Origin: Porites lobata
Taxonomy: Eukaryota; Cnidaria; Anthozoa; Scleractinia; Poritidae
Length of the DNA stretch: 64,000 nucleotides
Assembly (NCBI GenBank): GCA_942486035.1
Contig: CALNXK010000032.1
Span: 403,501 to 467,500 of the forward strand
Direction of reading: 5' to 3'
The position numbers and the translations under genes were made by a program. Below are positions 21,119-32,781 of the stretch, in pieces. A model generated the notes under the pieces. It saw nothing but the letters and a program-made list of their open reading frames with translations. It searched no databases and was not told the DNA's origin. Positions within the stretch are counted from its first letter, which is position 1. Each line of letters opens with the position of its first letter.

Positions 21119-23354
21119 AGGTCAAATGAACCAAAAATTCGACATTTTTTGTTTTAGTTCAATTGTAGTGAAATATGTTTAATATGAACCGAATAAACAT
21201 ACTATGAAGTTTGAGCTCAATTGAAGCAAGCATCTCCGAGACATTCGCAATTAAAAATTGTTATTTTTTGGCCCTTATCTTCGTAGAGCAGTTGGAAAAA
21301 TTGTCGGTAAAAACAGCTTGTGATGTCAATGTTCAAGGTCAGGTGAAAAAAAGTGGGAAATTCAAAACAGTGTTTTTCGAGTCGACTTGGCACAGAAATT
21401 GTGGTGGTTTTTGCGGCCATAACCTAGTAAGAACAAGCAAATTGTCTTCAAAAGTTACAAGCTGTGGTTATAACCTTATTATTTCATTTTCTCGAAGAAT
21501 ACATCATAGTAAAACAGACTTAAATGACGGCATGAATTTCCTTGCGCTGTACTGGAAATGTGCGTGCGTAGGTCCGATTTTTTTCAAGATGTATTCATAA
21601 AATGTGTTCATATAAGGAAGTTTCTGGATATATAAGGTACGGAGCTCCACTGTGGACACAAAAACAAAAAGGCTTTGTATAGTGATTTGCCCAAAGAAAT
21701 TCACGGTTGCCCACAATGTGTTGAAGTCATTGAACTTTGTCGCACTCGAGCTGATATTTTAAAACCCATGCTCGATCAGACACTTGTGCTTCGCAGAACA
21801 CTAAAATATAAACAAAATCCTCAATGTAAAAGTTTTGGCATTGATATGTGGGCAGAAAAAGAGTTAATCTTTATCTAGTAAAATCTTCCCCAAAATCGGT
21901 TTCAAAGCAACTACTGTTTTTTAAACTTGATCGTTTCGCACAGATAAAGTTTGCTTTGTGTTTTCAAGTTGAACATGCATAACACCTGTCAAAAACCAAG
22001 TAAGATTTCCTTCAAACAAAGTTGAATTTACATTATTGCAAAAACTTCTCTCCAGTTATGTATATGATTTAATTACCGACTGAGGTCACTTTAAGGACCA
22101 TAACAACAAATTTCCATTCAAAAAACATAAGGCTTAAAGCTCTTATACCGGCTGACAATGAGGAAGTGAATTTTCTGTGCGAAATAACCTACCTAAAGAT
22201 CTTAAAAGCAAAAGATCAGTTGCAAACTTCACACCCAAGCCATGATTCACCATTTAGCTATTTTTAAAAACTGGTCCATGCGAGAGTCTTCATTCAAGCA
22301 AATTAAACTCAGCAAACTGAATAATTAGAAAGCACGGAAAACTGCACATAAGGGTTTGTTTTGCTCGCTTCAGTCAAATCCATCTCCAGCAATTGTTTAC
22401 GGGCAAAGAGTCAATCGTTTTGAAACCACTGCCGGCAGTTGTTGTTCTCAGCTACTTCACAGCGAGTGAAAACGAAATTAGAATTTGTGTACAGAAAGAA
22501 AACAAAACTACGTATTCTAATTAAAAATGAAAGAGAAAAAAATACTCTGACTATTATTACTTAAGCAACAGGAAAGTGATCGAAGTAGTCTGTTCTTCTC
22601 GAATAAGCTTGCTAACCTTCTATAGTTCCGAGGAAGTTTTAAGCGCTTAAGTTCGTTCACTCGCAAGCGTTAGCATTACTGTTCTTTGACATAAGACAAG
22701 GATAAAGCTAGTTCTGGAAAGGTAAATGAATCTGGGCATGTAAAAAAACTAACCGTAACTACTAATAACAGAATACAAGCGGGTTTTAATTCAGCCTGGC
22801 GAAAAAAGGCAACGCAGTGGACACAAAATCAATTCACAAATCGAATGCACAATTATCAGAAAAATACAAACCTCTTTGGAAATGTTCAAAACGTTTTATT
22901 CCTCCTCAGACTGACGGAATGATCTGTTTTTACTCTAACATTGGTTGTTCTGAATCCAAAGTAATTTACAAGTGAGGAAAAAACAACAACAAAAACAAAA
23001 AAAAAATGCTCTTACAAGGAGCAAACATTCGCACCTCATGTATTTCATTCAGTCTCAGTCAGAACCCTCACAGAACGAGACAGGCAATAAGGGATGCGCA
23101 GAAACTTGCGCAGAACGTTTTTCCGCCATGAAAGACCAACATTGACGTCACGTAGTCTCCAGTCTATCACGCAGCCATTTCAGAAACGTTTTTGTGAAGA
23201 CTTCGGAAATGCGCAGATTTTGATCTTTTATCTTTCCATAAAGGCTTGGGAAGAAAAATCTTTACCCAAATCTCACTTAGGATGGTTCTCTTTAGTGTTT
23301 GGTGAAGGTAAAGCGACAAAAGAAAATATCTCAATTTTTTGGTTCATTTGACCT
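21119..23354. mobile_element. 2.2-kb Kolobok-like non-autonomous DNA transposon, TTAA target
   Basis: AGGTCAAATGAACCAAAAA starts at 21119 and its near-perfect complement ends at 23354. TTAA flanks both ends (21115-21118, 23355-23358). A TTAA target with termini starting AGG fits the Kolobok group better than piggyBac, whose ends start CC; this is family knowledge, not proof. Open frames inside (e.g. 21211-21600, 23094-23351) have no recognisable transposase motif. Confidence 0.7.
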
Positions 23355-23407
23355 TTAAGAACATACTTGTTTTTGAAGGACTCTGGAACAGCCTTAGCGG
23401 CAGTAAG

Positions 23408-23775
23408 CTAGGTGTGAATCTCCTTCCATTGTGATCCTCCTATCTTGGAAGACCCCGGAAAGTCTGGAAAAACAGGTGGCCCGATACCACAGAAAGTGTA
23501 CAAAGTACAGTACAGTCCATCCTTTGGTGTCAGGATTTTCAGGAAGTTCTTTGCCTTGGCAGCCACCACTTTGTTTCTGGTACCACTGTGTTCACTTTGA
23601 AGCTGAAGTAAAAAAAGTGACAGTTTATACCAATGCATACTAGAAAAACATAAAGTTACCAAATGGTTCAATAGAAAATTTGATTTCTTATCGACAAACC
23701 TGCTTGAGGTGGGTGAGGACAGCATCACAGCCCTCTTTCTGCAGCTCTTTCAGTGTTGGCAACCAATGGGTTGCA
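23408..23775 (-). pseudogene. Two host-like exons, unidentified gene
   Basis: On the minus strand ELQKEGCDAVLTHLKQ is followed by a donor (CAG/GTTTGT) near 23700; then a pyrimidine-rich acceptor (TTTTTTTACTTCAG) near 23603 opens LQSEHSGTRNKVVAAKAK and FLKILTPKDGLYCTLYTF, ending at a stop at 23408. The splice phases agree. I do not recognise the family. Together with the blocks at 24182-24660 and 25310-25495 it may form one minus-strand gene. Confidence 0.45.
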
Positions 23776-24181
23776 GAAAGAAGTTGGCATCAAGGGACGC
23801 TTACCCAGTGCACAAAATGAGGCCTCCAGTTTGCTCCTATTCAGTGAAATATCAAGTGAAAATCAAGTGTCTATCTCTGAAGGCTTGAATTTGAATGTCT
23901 GTTTCTTGGCTCAGGTGCAGCTTTTGCATGCATTGACATGAAAGCACAATAATGTCTTGTAAACGTAGCATTGAGTACTTTAGTTTCTAACTCTGGAAGT
24001 GTGGAAATGTGGAAATGTGTCTTCACTGTCTTTATCAAGTAACTCTGGAAGTGTGGAAATGATTTTGAGTTGTTTTAATCTAATAACTGAAATTGTGGAG
24101 GAGTGAAAATGTGGAAATATGGAACTTAAGAACCACGACGATAACTTTGTCGATGACAACCAGAAGTGAGATACCTAAGGC

Positions 24182-24830
24182 CTAAATGGCTTTTAAAAAA
24201 TTGCAGAGAACTTTTTGTAATTCCATACCATTTACACTATAATTTTCTGCAAAGGAAGTAAAATGTTCATAAAATGCCAGCAAGAACAACACATCTGACA
24301 CATGGCCCCGGACTATAATTGGATAATCCATATACTGCTTTGGGATGAGTCGGGGTACTGGCCCATAAGAGTGGAATAGCTGTTGACGGATATAACTGTA
24401 CATCACAAACAGCATCACAGCCAGCTGGTAGTACCAGATGTCTCTCCTTTCCTTCCTCTGAAACTGCAGTTTTCATTTTCAGAGACTGGCCATTTTGCCA
24501 TAGGTTGTTCAGTTTGGTGCAAATCTGCTTATCGAACTGGTCATAAACATCCAAGGCCTCTTTATTTAGAAAGTACATTACATCTCCATGCATGTGATCA
24601 TCTGATATGGTCTTGTGGAACTCACGTAGGTTAGTGATGTGAGTGTCATTGCTGTTTTGCTAAAGGTTGCCTTGGGGCACAAAGCAGCAATTTAAAATCT
24701 AAGATCAAATCCAGACTGACTTGCCACCATCACTGGATAGATGTCATTGAAGAATTGTTTAACCTGGGAAAGAGAACTGATACTCTTCGGTGCCGAGGTT
24801 GTGCAAGAAACCTATTCCTGTACACATACA
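24182..24830 (-). pseudogene. Host-like exons of the same unidentified minus-strand gene
   Basis: Reads KQFFNDIYPVMVASQSGFD (about 24780-24715) and THITNLREFHKTISDDHMHG, KEALDVYDQFDKQICTKLNN and GKERHLVLPAGCDAV (about 24650-24410). Possible donors follow each. No domain is recognised. It contains CDAV again, as does the 23.7-kb exon, so one of the two may be a duplicated exon. Confidence 0.4.
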
Positions 24831-25309
24831 ATCTTTTTTTTCATAATGCTTTGTCATATCAAAAACTTCTCAAAAAAAGGCTTTGAATCCTTATTAACAC
24901 TTATTGTAGGAATATAAATGAGCTCTTCCACTTGTTTTTGTTTTCTGTAGTGTAACATATCGGCATTTTGGGCATCATATTGTGAGACATGAAAAGACGC
25001 CATAACAATTTTGTAATTTAACTCGATCATAAGTCAGAACTTGGCATTTTAATTTCATGGTAAATTTTAGTAAATTTTAATTTCACGCCATTCTTTTGCT
25101 AAAAAATTATTTTCGCACCATTTCTGTTTGCATGACATTTTACAATATATTAATTTAGTGCCATACTTGCATTGCAAAAAAATGACCACTACATTTGTCT
25201 TGCAACCACAAAACCGTCATCAAAATGATGAGTAACAATGTAAGCCCAAGAATTATGTACCCCCATAAATCTGCCTAAAGCAAGGCTAGATCGTTCAATC
25301 TCTCGTCTG

Positions 25310-25495
25310 GAGTTACTTCTCCCGGTGTCGATGCATAGTACGTCTCCATCCAACAGTCAGCAGAATGTACTGAACTCCTCCAAATACATGTGCCTCAGGG
25401 TGTTCTCCATTTCCTCGTTCATTAGAAGGCCCTCACCACCATTCTGAAGTAGATGTTTTCGGACACCAACCTTGGTAAATTTGTCTAGGAGACAC
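25310..25495 (-). pseudogene. Host-like exon with one premature stop
   Basis: The minus strand reads LLDKFTKVGVRKHLLQNGGE, NEEMENTLRHMYLEEFSTFC, a TGA, then LLDGDVLCIDTGRS. Apart from the stop it is clean coding-like sequence. Unidentified; likely belongs with the neighbouring minus-strand blocks. Confidence 0.4.
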
Positions 25496-25499
25496 GGGA

Positions 25500-26414
25500 A
25501 GGGGGGCACTCAACCATTATTTAGGTATAGGTGGGCCATCAAGGGTTTGTAACCCCGATTCTGTTTAAGACAAAAAAAATCCTAAAATACACACGCTGTC
25601 TAGGACACAAGACGTACACTGTTCAAGAACAGAGCGTGAAATTGTATACCCTGTTAAGGACAGACTCACGCAAAATAAAATACCCTGTTCATGACAAAGT
25701 GGTCAGAAACCATACCTTGTCCAGCGATATGTCCCCATATAGGCCATGTACGTGAGTACGTCCCCTCCCTGGGATCAGGGTTTAAAGAAAGTCAGTTGTA
25801 CAGCCTACCATTCTGCCTGATATATATTTATTTTCCTGATTTGTCTGAATGCAAGTGCTTAAAGTAAAACTAACAGTAGGCTCAATGCATTTTGAATGGT
25901 TTTATATTATTATTTTACAGTCATGAGCTGGAAAGTCACAACTTGAAGTTGCAAGTGTTTGATAAAAGATGAACAAGATTTTCTGGGGTACTTCCTTTGC
26001 AGAAATAACTGTGGCCTTGTCTTTAGTACAAAGTCAACAAGAAACAGGTGATGACCCTTGATTAAAACAAAAATGTATTTTCAATATTGCAACAAAGTCA
26101 CACTAGAACATCTCTGTGATCCTATAGATTTCAGCAACTCATACAGTCATACAGTCCCTTTAATTGAAAAAAAAAAAACTAGTGAATAACATTTAGTTAG
26201 TCATGTAATGATTACTTTGTAGTTTTTCTCACTTGAGTACATATATATGACAGCCAAGCCTGCATACCAGGGCTCCAGAGGGAAGGGAAAGGCAGAATTC
26301 AAACATGGTAGACTTTGTGTCTCTTGCATTCTTGCAGGCTTGAGTTCCCCCTTCCCCTTTGAACAGCACTTATCTATCCTCAAAAGATTGTTTTGTTTAA
26401 CTCTCTCTTTTCAG
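25500..26414. other. Non-coding; short-period repeat at 25.56-25.74 kb
   Basis: Between 25560 and 25740 the motif 'TACCCTGTT-(A/C)A-GGAC' with variants recurs three to four times, a dispersed-repeat look. The rest is probably the intron before the DUF6589-like exon. Confidence 0.4.
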
Positions 26415-27149
26415 GCATGAAAGACAGGTTCACCCCGACTTTGTTGCCCCAGAGCAGCCTAACCAGCCAGATGGTGACGCTAAAGAGGATATTTTATTCA
26501 ACTACCACCAGTATAAGTTGGCTTTTGGACTGATTCTAAAGGGATTTGAGGATGCTGTGAAGGAAGGGGATGGTCAGCGCCTGTTTGAGACATACAAATT
26601 ACTTCTTCTTATCTATAAAGCTAACAAGCATCCGAAATATGCCTATGTCACCTTGCACTATCTGGCAAAAATATGTGCCATCTTACCCGAGTTCGAAGCT
26701 GAGAGGCTAAAGTGGAACAGGTTCATTAATTTGTATGGTGGAAAGGCCTGCAACATACCCTTTGATTTAAGGAAAGAACACCAGAACAATCTGCTCAAGA
26801 TCATGTGGAAAGAAGTGGGTCCCAATTTGAATGAAAAGAGTGCTGCAAGAATTGCTGGCACTCTGGATGCAGTGGAGTTGATCTTGCACAATGTTGATAT
26901 TGATTGCACAATGTCACGTAGAACAGCATGCCGTTCTGTGGCAAAGAAGGAGGAAGCAGTTTATCAAAATTAATGATCAATGACCTCCTATCCATACAAG
27001 CATTTAAAGTTGTAAGTGGACAAGAAGGGCATCCCTCCTTTCCTGATTTTAATGCCAACTTGCTGCACGGTCTTGACTACAGGCAACTTCATACTTGGAT
27101 CAAGGACACACTACACACATGGGGTTCCATTTATGAAAATAATCAGTAA
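26415..27149 (+). pseudogene. DUF6589-like protein, 3' exon with one frame break
   Basis: The exon opens after TCTCTTTTCAG (AG at 26413-26414). Frame one reads HERQVHPDFVAPEQ, DILFNYHQYKLAFGLILKGF, DAVKEGDGQRLFETYKLLLL, YAYVTLHYLAKICAILPEF and WKEVGPNLNEKSAARIAGTL. At about 26965 the frame breaks; the next frame continues naturally with INDLLSIQAFKVV and LDYRQLHTWIKDTLHTWGSI up to a stop at 27149. These blocks match my recollection of the DUF6589 domain, a multi-copy family in cnidarians of unknown function. A single base indel explains the break, so either a recently dead copy or a sequence error. Upstream exons are not recognised. Confidence 0.65.
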
Positions 27150-28170
27150 TAAAATCCAACTGAATTTTTTCAATGAATATGGTAAAATATGTAAGAGTAA
27201 ATTATCCAACTAGCTTTAGAGCACTAATTCTTGTCTTTCAAATTCAATACTTCTTTTGATTTAATCATTACGTTGTATAAGTTGTTGCAAAAATCTGGCC
27301 TGTTGTTTGAAGTTTTAATTTTTTTATTGCGGGTGTTAGGATCCCTTTGGATACTAATGTAGATGTACATTTTCTATAATATCCCTAACGAGGCTGAATG
27401 GGTCAAAGCCACCCCAAGGTTGAGAGAAAGACATTGTATTTAACAGAGTGACGAGTGGTATTTTATTACAATAATACTATTAGTAATATCATCAAACTAT
27501 TAATGCTTGTCTGTGTTGTTGTTCAGATGTATCCTTGATCCTGCGGTTTTTACTTTCATACCTGTTCTGCAGCCGTTAACTTTCATAACTGTGTTCAAAA
27601 GTAATTTGCATACACATATATTCCATGGAAAAGTAAAATTTGAATCAAGGATACAACTGATCGATGAACCACAACATATGAAAGTACAGCTACTTGTTCA
27701 TAACTGTATTATGGCATAAAAATAAGGCGTTAAGACCTATTCACTTGATTAATTAACAGTTGTTTAGATCTTTTTGTCAAGTAACAGCTTGCAACTGCAG
27801 CTGGGTGTAGCTGTACAATGCTCGACCAATTAGGTGGAAAAATAAAAACAATTCATTTCATTGTAACAAGGCCTGTAGTATCTCAAACCAGTAACTGCAG
27901 TCAAACCACCTTACAAACTCCAAGGGGGGCAACCCATACTATCTGCATAGTAGAGGTATTTGTATTATTGAAATGGAAAATGTACGAACATGAATCAAAT
28001 AACCTGTCCATAATAGGGATGTGTGAACTACAAGGTGTCTGTAACCTGGTATCTGTAACAAGAGGTTGAACTGTATACTACTGTGCAACTTTTACTGTTG
28101 AAGAAGTTTATAAAACTTCAATTTTGTATTTACAAAATAATGCAATATCTACCTCACATACAAAACTGCT
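27150..28170. other. No identifiable gene
   Basis: AT-rich; includes the probable 3' untranslated region of the DUF6589-like exon. No clear repeat ends seen. Confidence 0.5.
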
Positions 28171-28540
28171 ATAGAATCTTCGCCTGCATCGTCCTCACTT
28201 TCTGTGCTGTCATCAAAAACAGTTGCATTCCTCAAAACATCAGACAATTTCTGAGAAGAGGAGGACTCTTCCAGCCTTATAATGTCTATGAACTCATCAA
28301 AATTGGGAATGTCTAAAAAAAAGCTCTTGTATGATTTCTAGAATCTTTAGAGCATGAGCAACAGAAAAAACCGGACATTTTTCCAGAACATCATTAACAG
28401 TAAATAACTGATGACAGTTTAAAACAACATCATGCACAAGTTGGTCAGAAAATCCATGGCAAGAAGTACTGTCAAACATTGAATGACACTTGACAAAACT
28501 GTCCTTGACTTCTATCAGAGAGTCTCTTAAGTCTACTTAA
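28171..28540 (-). pseudogene. RecQ-like helicase C-terminal-type exon, frame break in T8 run
   Basis: Minus strand: DLRDSLIEVKDSFVKCHSMF, HGFSDQLVHDVVLNCHQLF, LEKCPVFSVAHALKILEIIQ, then an acidic Ser-rich end (LEESSSSQKLSDVLRNATVF, DDSTESEDDAGEDS). The two halves are in different frames, joined at a run of eight T (about 28315-28322 on plus, AAAAAAAA), exactly the place where a homopolymer miscount would fall. From memory, the 'CPV.....HA..IL..I.E.F.DI' pattern occurs at the C-terminus of cnidarian RecQ-like proteins; that assignment is weak. No helicase motifs are present here. Confidence 0.4.
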
Positions 28541-28569
28541 TCTTCATTCCAAACAGATCCCGGATGTAA

Positions 28570-28990
28570 ACAAGCGGTTGAAAAGGAGACATACAGCCCC
28601 CACCTTCAAAACAAATTTTTACTTAGTCTTTGGCCTGGTCAGAAATCAGCATGAATTTCCATCTTGCGAATAGATTTCAATCCTAGAATCTACTTTGTGA
28701 GGCCAAAGACTTGTTACTGCCAATAACAAAGCTCGCAGTCTGCAATCTTCCCATCTCAAGCCTGGGATCAGTCTGTCACCTGTGTAGCCCAAAATGAGAC
28801 AAAATACCAGAAGATATTGGATGCAGTAGACTTTGTCAGATGTGAGAATTGTTTCTTCATAAGGCTTAATGATGCCTTCCAGAAAACTTTGCTCAGGACA
28901 GCCAAAAAAACTCTTAAGACAACCCACTATGTGAGCCGAGTTTAGTCTAATACGCGCTAAATTCAAACTGACATACCGAGAGAATTATGG
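28570..28990 (-). pseudogene. Dispersed coding fragment D, copy 1
   Basis: Minus strand reads SFLEGIIKPYEETILT, YCIQYLLVF, LGYTGDRLIPGLR and RALLLAVTSLW. A second diverged copy in the opposite orientation lies at 50.38-50.81 kb, with matching flanks beyond the coding part. Unidentified family. It lies just upstream of the RecQ-like block on the same strand and may be an earlier exon of the same gene. Confidence 0.5.
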
Positions 28991-29210
28991 AATGTTATGA
29001 AATAAAATTTGGGGGGAGTGGGGTAACAGGTTAATAGCCAGTGAGAAACTCATCAAAGGCTATCTGCTTTTGCCTATCTGGTACCAATTAAATAATTAAA
29101 AAGAAACTATGAAAAAAAAAACGTGCTTCACTACAAGACTCAGCCACAGGGTATATAAGAGAGATTTCTGTAGCCGTGTTTTTGCAAATCCAGACAGATA
29201 TGTTACAAGT
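28991..29210. other. Non-coding spacer
   Basis: Nothing recognised. Confidence 0.5.
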
Positions 29211-29365
29211 CAAATTTGATTTCAGGTTAATTTTGATTTACCTAAGTTGATTCTCAATTTCCTTTGTTTCCTAGCCCTAATTCATGAATGATTAGGGTAG
29301 GAGGCAAAGGAAGTTGAGAATCAACCTATTGTAGGTTAAAAAAATTTAACCTGAAATCAAATTGG
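29211..29365. mobile_element. 155-bp palindromic MITE
   Basis: Two ~75-bp arms are inverted copies (TTTGATTTCAGGTTAA on the left; its complement on the right; also TTGATTCTCAA and CTTCCTTTG in both), separated by a few bases. No coding. Can form a single hairpin. Confidence 0.75.
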
Positions 29366-30146
29366 ACCTCTAGCTATCATATATTAAATTTATCATCTAT
29401 TTCTTTTTGGCTCTTTTGTTCTGTCAGCAAACATAACTCACCATTTGGCCATCTGATGTATCATGCTGAAAGATCAAAAGCTGCCTGCATAATTTTCCAA
29501 AGAACATGGTTCACACTGCTGAATGTAATGTTGCAGCGAATCTATTTGCGACTGCTCAAGTGGGTTCTTCGTTTCCAGTGCTCTGCAGGAAAGCTAAGGT
29601 TTGTTTTGAAGGTGGAAGGTGGAATAGGTGCTGTTCCAGATGAATCACTAATTGCTATCTATCCTGTAGTCATTTAACTTCTTGAGCAAATAGTCCAAAA
29701 GTCTGCCTTGTCATTTGGATGTGACTCTTAAACTCGTCAGGAAAACAGGGCCAAACACTGCTTTCAATAACATTGAGCATACGTCTTAACTGTCTTCTCT
29801 TGGAACAATGTACAACACTTAAATAACATCATTGCTATTATCCAAAAGCTTGTCTACTTTAATTTCACGATTGTCCAACAACTCCAAAGCCAATAAAACT
29901 GGCAGAGAGTTGGCCAATTTGTGTTTTGGCTTTTGTTATGTTTGTATTTGGCCCGGAGGCTTGGGTTGGCTCTGTGCAACCCGAATGTACTTCTCCATTG
30001 AACTCGTCGAATTTCTGAAATTTCAAACCGGAATTAGTGTTGAATACCAACATGAAAGCACTTATTGACAGTCAGCTTTGTTTTTTCAAATCAAAATCTT
30101 TTTCATTTACCTTGCATGTCATTCAAATGAATACTCAACAACAAAC
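29366..30146. other. No identifiable gene
   Basis: Short open frames only. Nothing recognised on either strand. Confidence 0.5.
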
Positions 30147-30900
30147 TCAATATGCTAGCACCTTTAACACCTGAATCTTGCCAATTAATGTAAGCCGTCT
30201 GTACTTCCAACAGCTTAGAATATTTCTTATTTGTTCCAGTTTTTCTGTGTAATTTAGATTTAGTGTGACAGTTGGGTCAGTCGAAATCCAAACACTGAGG
30301 ACCTTGACTTTATTTTCTGGCCGTCTAAAATTTTTTTCTGGGATGAGTTTTTTGTTCTTGCCCACATTTGACCCGATCCATAAGTCGTCAGTTTTCTTGT
30401 CATTAAGTTTGAGGCCAGACGCATAGCCCAAATTATCTATAGTAACAAGGGCAGCTGATAAAGATTCTTCTTCATCGTTAAGGATCAGGGTAGTGTCATC
30501 CGCATATTGGCTTATCTTAATTTCTGTGTTATTAACAGCGACACCTTTAATGCGAGAGTTAGCCCTAAATGATTTCCCTAGCACTTCAACAGACAGGATA
30601 AACAGGTAGGGCAACAGAGGGCAGCCTTGCTGAACTCTTCTTTGTAAAGTAAAAAAATCGCTCGACCATCCAGTGTTCAAAGTGCAACTTTCAAAGTTGG
30701 GATAAATAGTTTGAACCCAATTTGATAAGGGGGGCCCGAAACCAAAATATTGAAACATGTGATTAACAAAAGACCATCCAAGGGAGTCGAAAGCTTTTTT
30801 GAAGTTGATGAAAAGTAACAAACCGGGTATTTCATGTTGTGCTGTATAATTTATGACATTGTTGATCAATCTTATATTTTCCCCGCTAAATCTACCTTTT
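30147..30900 (-). pseudogene. L1-like LINE reverse transcriptase fragment
   Basis: A 240-codon open frame on the minus strand with RT motifs: GLLLFINFKKAFDSLGWSFV (motif A, catalytic Asp replaced by Asn in FINFKKAFD, with D retained later), QQGCPLLPYLFILSVEVL (motif B), ISQYADDTTLILN (motif C, YADD), then SGLKLNDKKTDDLWIG. This order and wording are typical of the L1/Tx1 clade. It ends at a TAG at 30147, well before the usual C-terminus, so it is truncated at its 3' end. Confidence 0.8.
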
Positions 30901-31800
30901 AAAAAGTCAGTCTGGTCATTATTAATTAGTTGTGGAACAACTGATTTTATTCGATTTGTGATGGCCTTCGTAGCTATTTTATAATCACAATTAAGGAGAG
31001 TTAAAGGATGCCAGTTTTTTATAACGTGTTTTTTGGTATTAGTTTGATCACTCCTTGTCTCTGGGAGACCGAAAAGGTTCCTGCCTTGTAAGCGTAGTTA
31101 AGTGAAGCAATCAAACTAGGAGCTATGTCATCCCAAAAGGTTGTGTAAAATTCAGCTGGAAGTTCATCAATCCCTGGGGTTTTTCCTGAAGCCATATCTT
31201 TTAAAGCCTTTAGGCGTTCTTTTATAGTTAAGAGGTCGTCACAGCCTACAGAGTCATTTTCATCCAAGGATGTGTCATTCCCGAGTTGAAAGAATTCGTT
31301 ATCAGTTCTTCTTGCCACGTTATGCGTTTTGGGGAGGCCACCTTTCTTGTCTTTTTGTACATCTAACACAGTATTAAGATCTCCGCCAATTATAATCTCG
31401 TCTTTTTGAAAATCTTCCATGTGATCAGCAAGGGTTTTAAAGAAGTTTGGATCATCGTCATTAGGAGAGTAAACATTTACCAGAGTTAAGAGTTTTCTAT
31501 TAGCCATCAGATCACATATAATATAAAGACCTGACAAATAAATATAATTTTTCATAATTTGAAGTTCGAAATTATTGTTGAATAGAATACCTACACCTGC
31601 TTTAGTGCTTGAAAAGGAGCTAAAAAAGTCTGTATAGCCCCATTTCGTGGTTCAAAGGTCTTGTTTTTCCCGAGCATTGGACTTCTTGTAACAAGTAAAT
31701 AGAAAAATGTTTAGATTGCAGCCATTTGAAGATTTATCTTCTTTTAGTGTCATATGCATTCCCAAGGCCCCGCACATTGAGAGAGGCTATAAAGACTGAG
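30901..31800 (-). pseudogene. L1-like LINE endonuclease to RT linker, internally deleted
   Basis: Continues the same element upstream. LLTLVNVYSPNDDDPNFF and IIIGGDLNTVLD are endonuclease motifs; they run almost directly into LLTIKERLKALKDMASGKTP and IDELPAEFYTTFWDDIAPSL, the start of RT. About 200 codons that normally lie between are missing inside an unbroken frame (31555-31019), so the deletion kept the frame. Stops separate this from the RT block. Confidence 0.75.
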
Positions 31801-32122
31801 TTATTGTCCTGTTCCATTGTTTTCTTTTAAGCAAGTGATAATGATTGTAATTATGCACTGCTCTTTGATAGGAGGTGAGAAGGCTAAAGTTGTTGGTTGA
31901 TAATTTGCATACTGCTCAGGTTGATAATATTTTGCAATTTTAAAAGTGATATCGTACGCAGTAAAGATATTTTTAAGATAAATTGTGTCCTCACGTATGA
32001 AAACTTCAAAAAGACAAAATGTAAGTAAGAAAAGGCAGACGCATAAGAACACTGGCAACAAAAAGTGGGAAAAGGATCATAACAAACAAAAACCTATCGA
32101 TCTTTGGTCTTAGTGAAAGCTA

Positions 32123-32378
32123 CAATTGGCGACAAAATTGTTGAGACATTGTTCTTAAATAGGGTAATTTCGGAGAACAAAAGAATCAGCACCCCTCCCC
32201 TGTCCCCTCCATTCAAAGTTGGGGTGTTTGTTGTTTTCTATAGGCAGCTAGAACAAGGGCACAACATTGCAAGGAGAGGATGGGGGAAGAAAGCTATATT
32301 TCCTCCTTTTGAAGTTAATAAAACGTAAAAAAGCCCAGTTTTGGGCGAAGTGTCTCAACTCATTTTGCCCGCTGATTG
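32123..32378. mobile_element. Tc1/mariner-like MITE, TA target
   Basis: CAATTGGCGACAAAATTGTT starts at 32123; the complement of CAATCAGCGGGCAAAATGAG ends at 32378; both continue TTGAGACA. TA flanks both sides (32121-32122, 32379-32380). Similar ends to the elements at 42051-42324 and, more distantly, 41541-42662. Confidence 0.75.
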
Positions 32379-32440
32379 TAGGCACTATAAATCGTTTGAT
32401 AAAAAAAGCATGAAAGGTGCTGGCCAGTCAGCCTAGGATA

Positions 32441-32501
32441 GTATCCTATTAACACCGATCTTACCCGCACTCCTATTGAGGTATGAAAGTCTGGCGGCCA
32501 C
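32441..32501 (-). repeat. DIRS split repeat B2
   Basis: Starts GTATCCTATTAACACCGATC on plus; partner of B1 at 32721-32781. Confidence 0.8.
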
Positions 32502-32644
32502 CTTCATGTGAAATGCAGAACAATAATTATTAGTGCATGAAATAGGGTGGGAAGGGTGGGAACTCTGAAGGCGACCAGCAGGAAGGTGGAGTGTGGATAA
32601 GCTAGCGATGAAAAGGATATTAGACACCAAACAGGAAGTATTCT

Positions 32645-32722
32645 AAACTTCTATCGAAATGGTAATGAATGCATTTGTGCGATCCCTCTTATACTGGCTT
32701 GGGTAAGACTGCTGTAAATAGT
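32645..32722 (-). repeat. DIRS split repeat A2
   Basis: Starts AAACTTCTATCGAAATGG on plus; abuts B1 with a 2-bp overlap (GT) at 32721-32722, the B1A2 junction expected for this structure. Confidence 0.82.
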
Positions 32723-32781
32723 ATCCTATTTGCACCGATCTTACCTGCACTCCTATTGAGGTATGGAAGTCTGGCGGCCAC
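32721..32781 (-). repeat. DIRS split repeat B1
   Basis: Starts GTATCCTATTTGCACCGATC on plus; shares CACTCCTATTGAGGTAT and GTCTGGCGGCCAC with B2. Confidence 0.8.
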
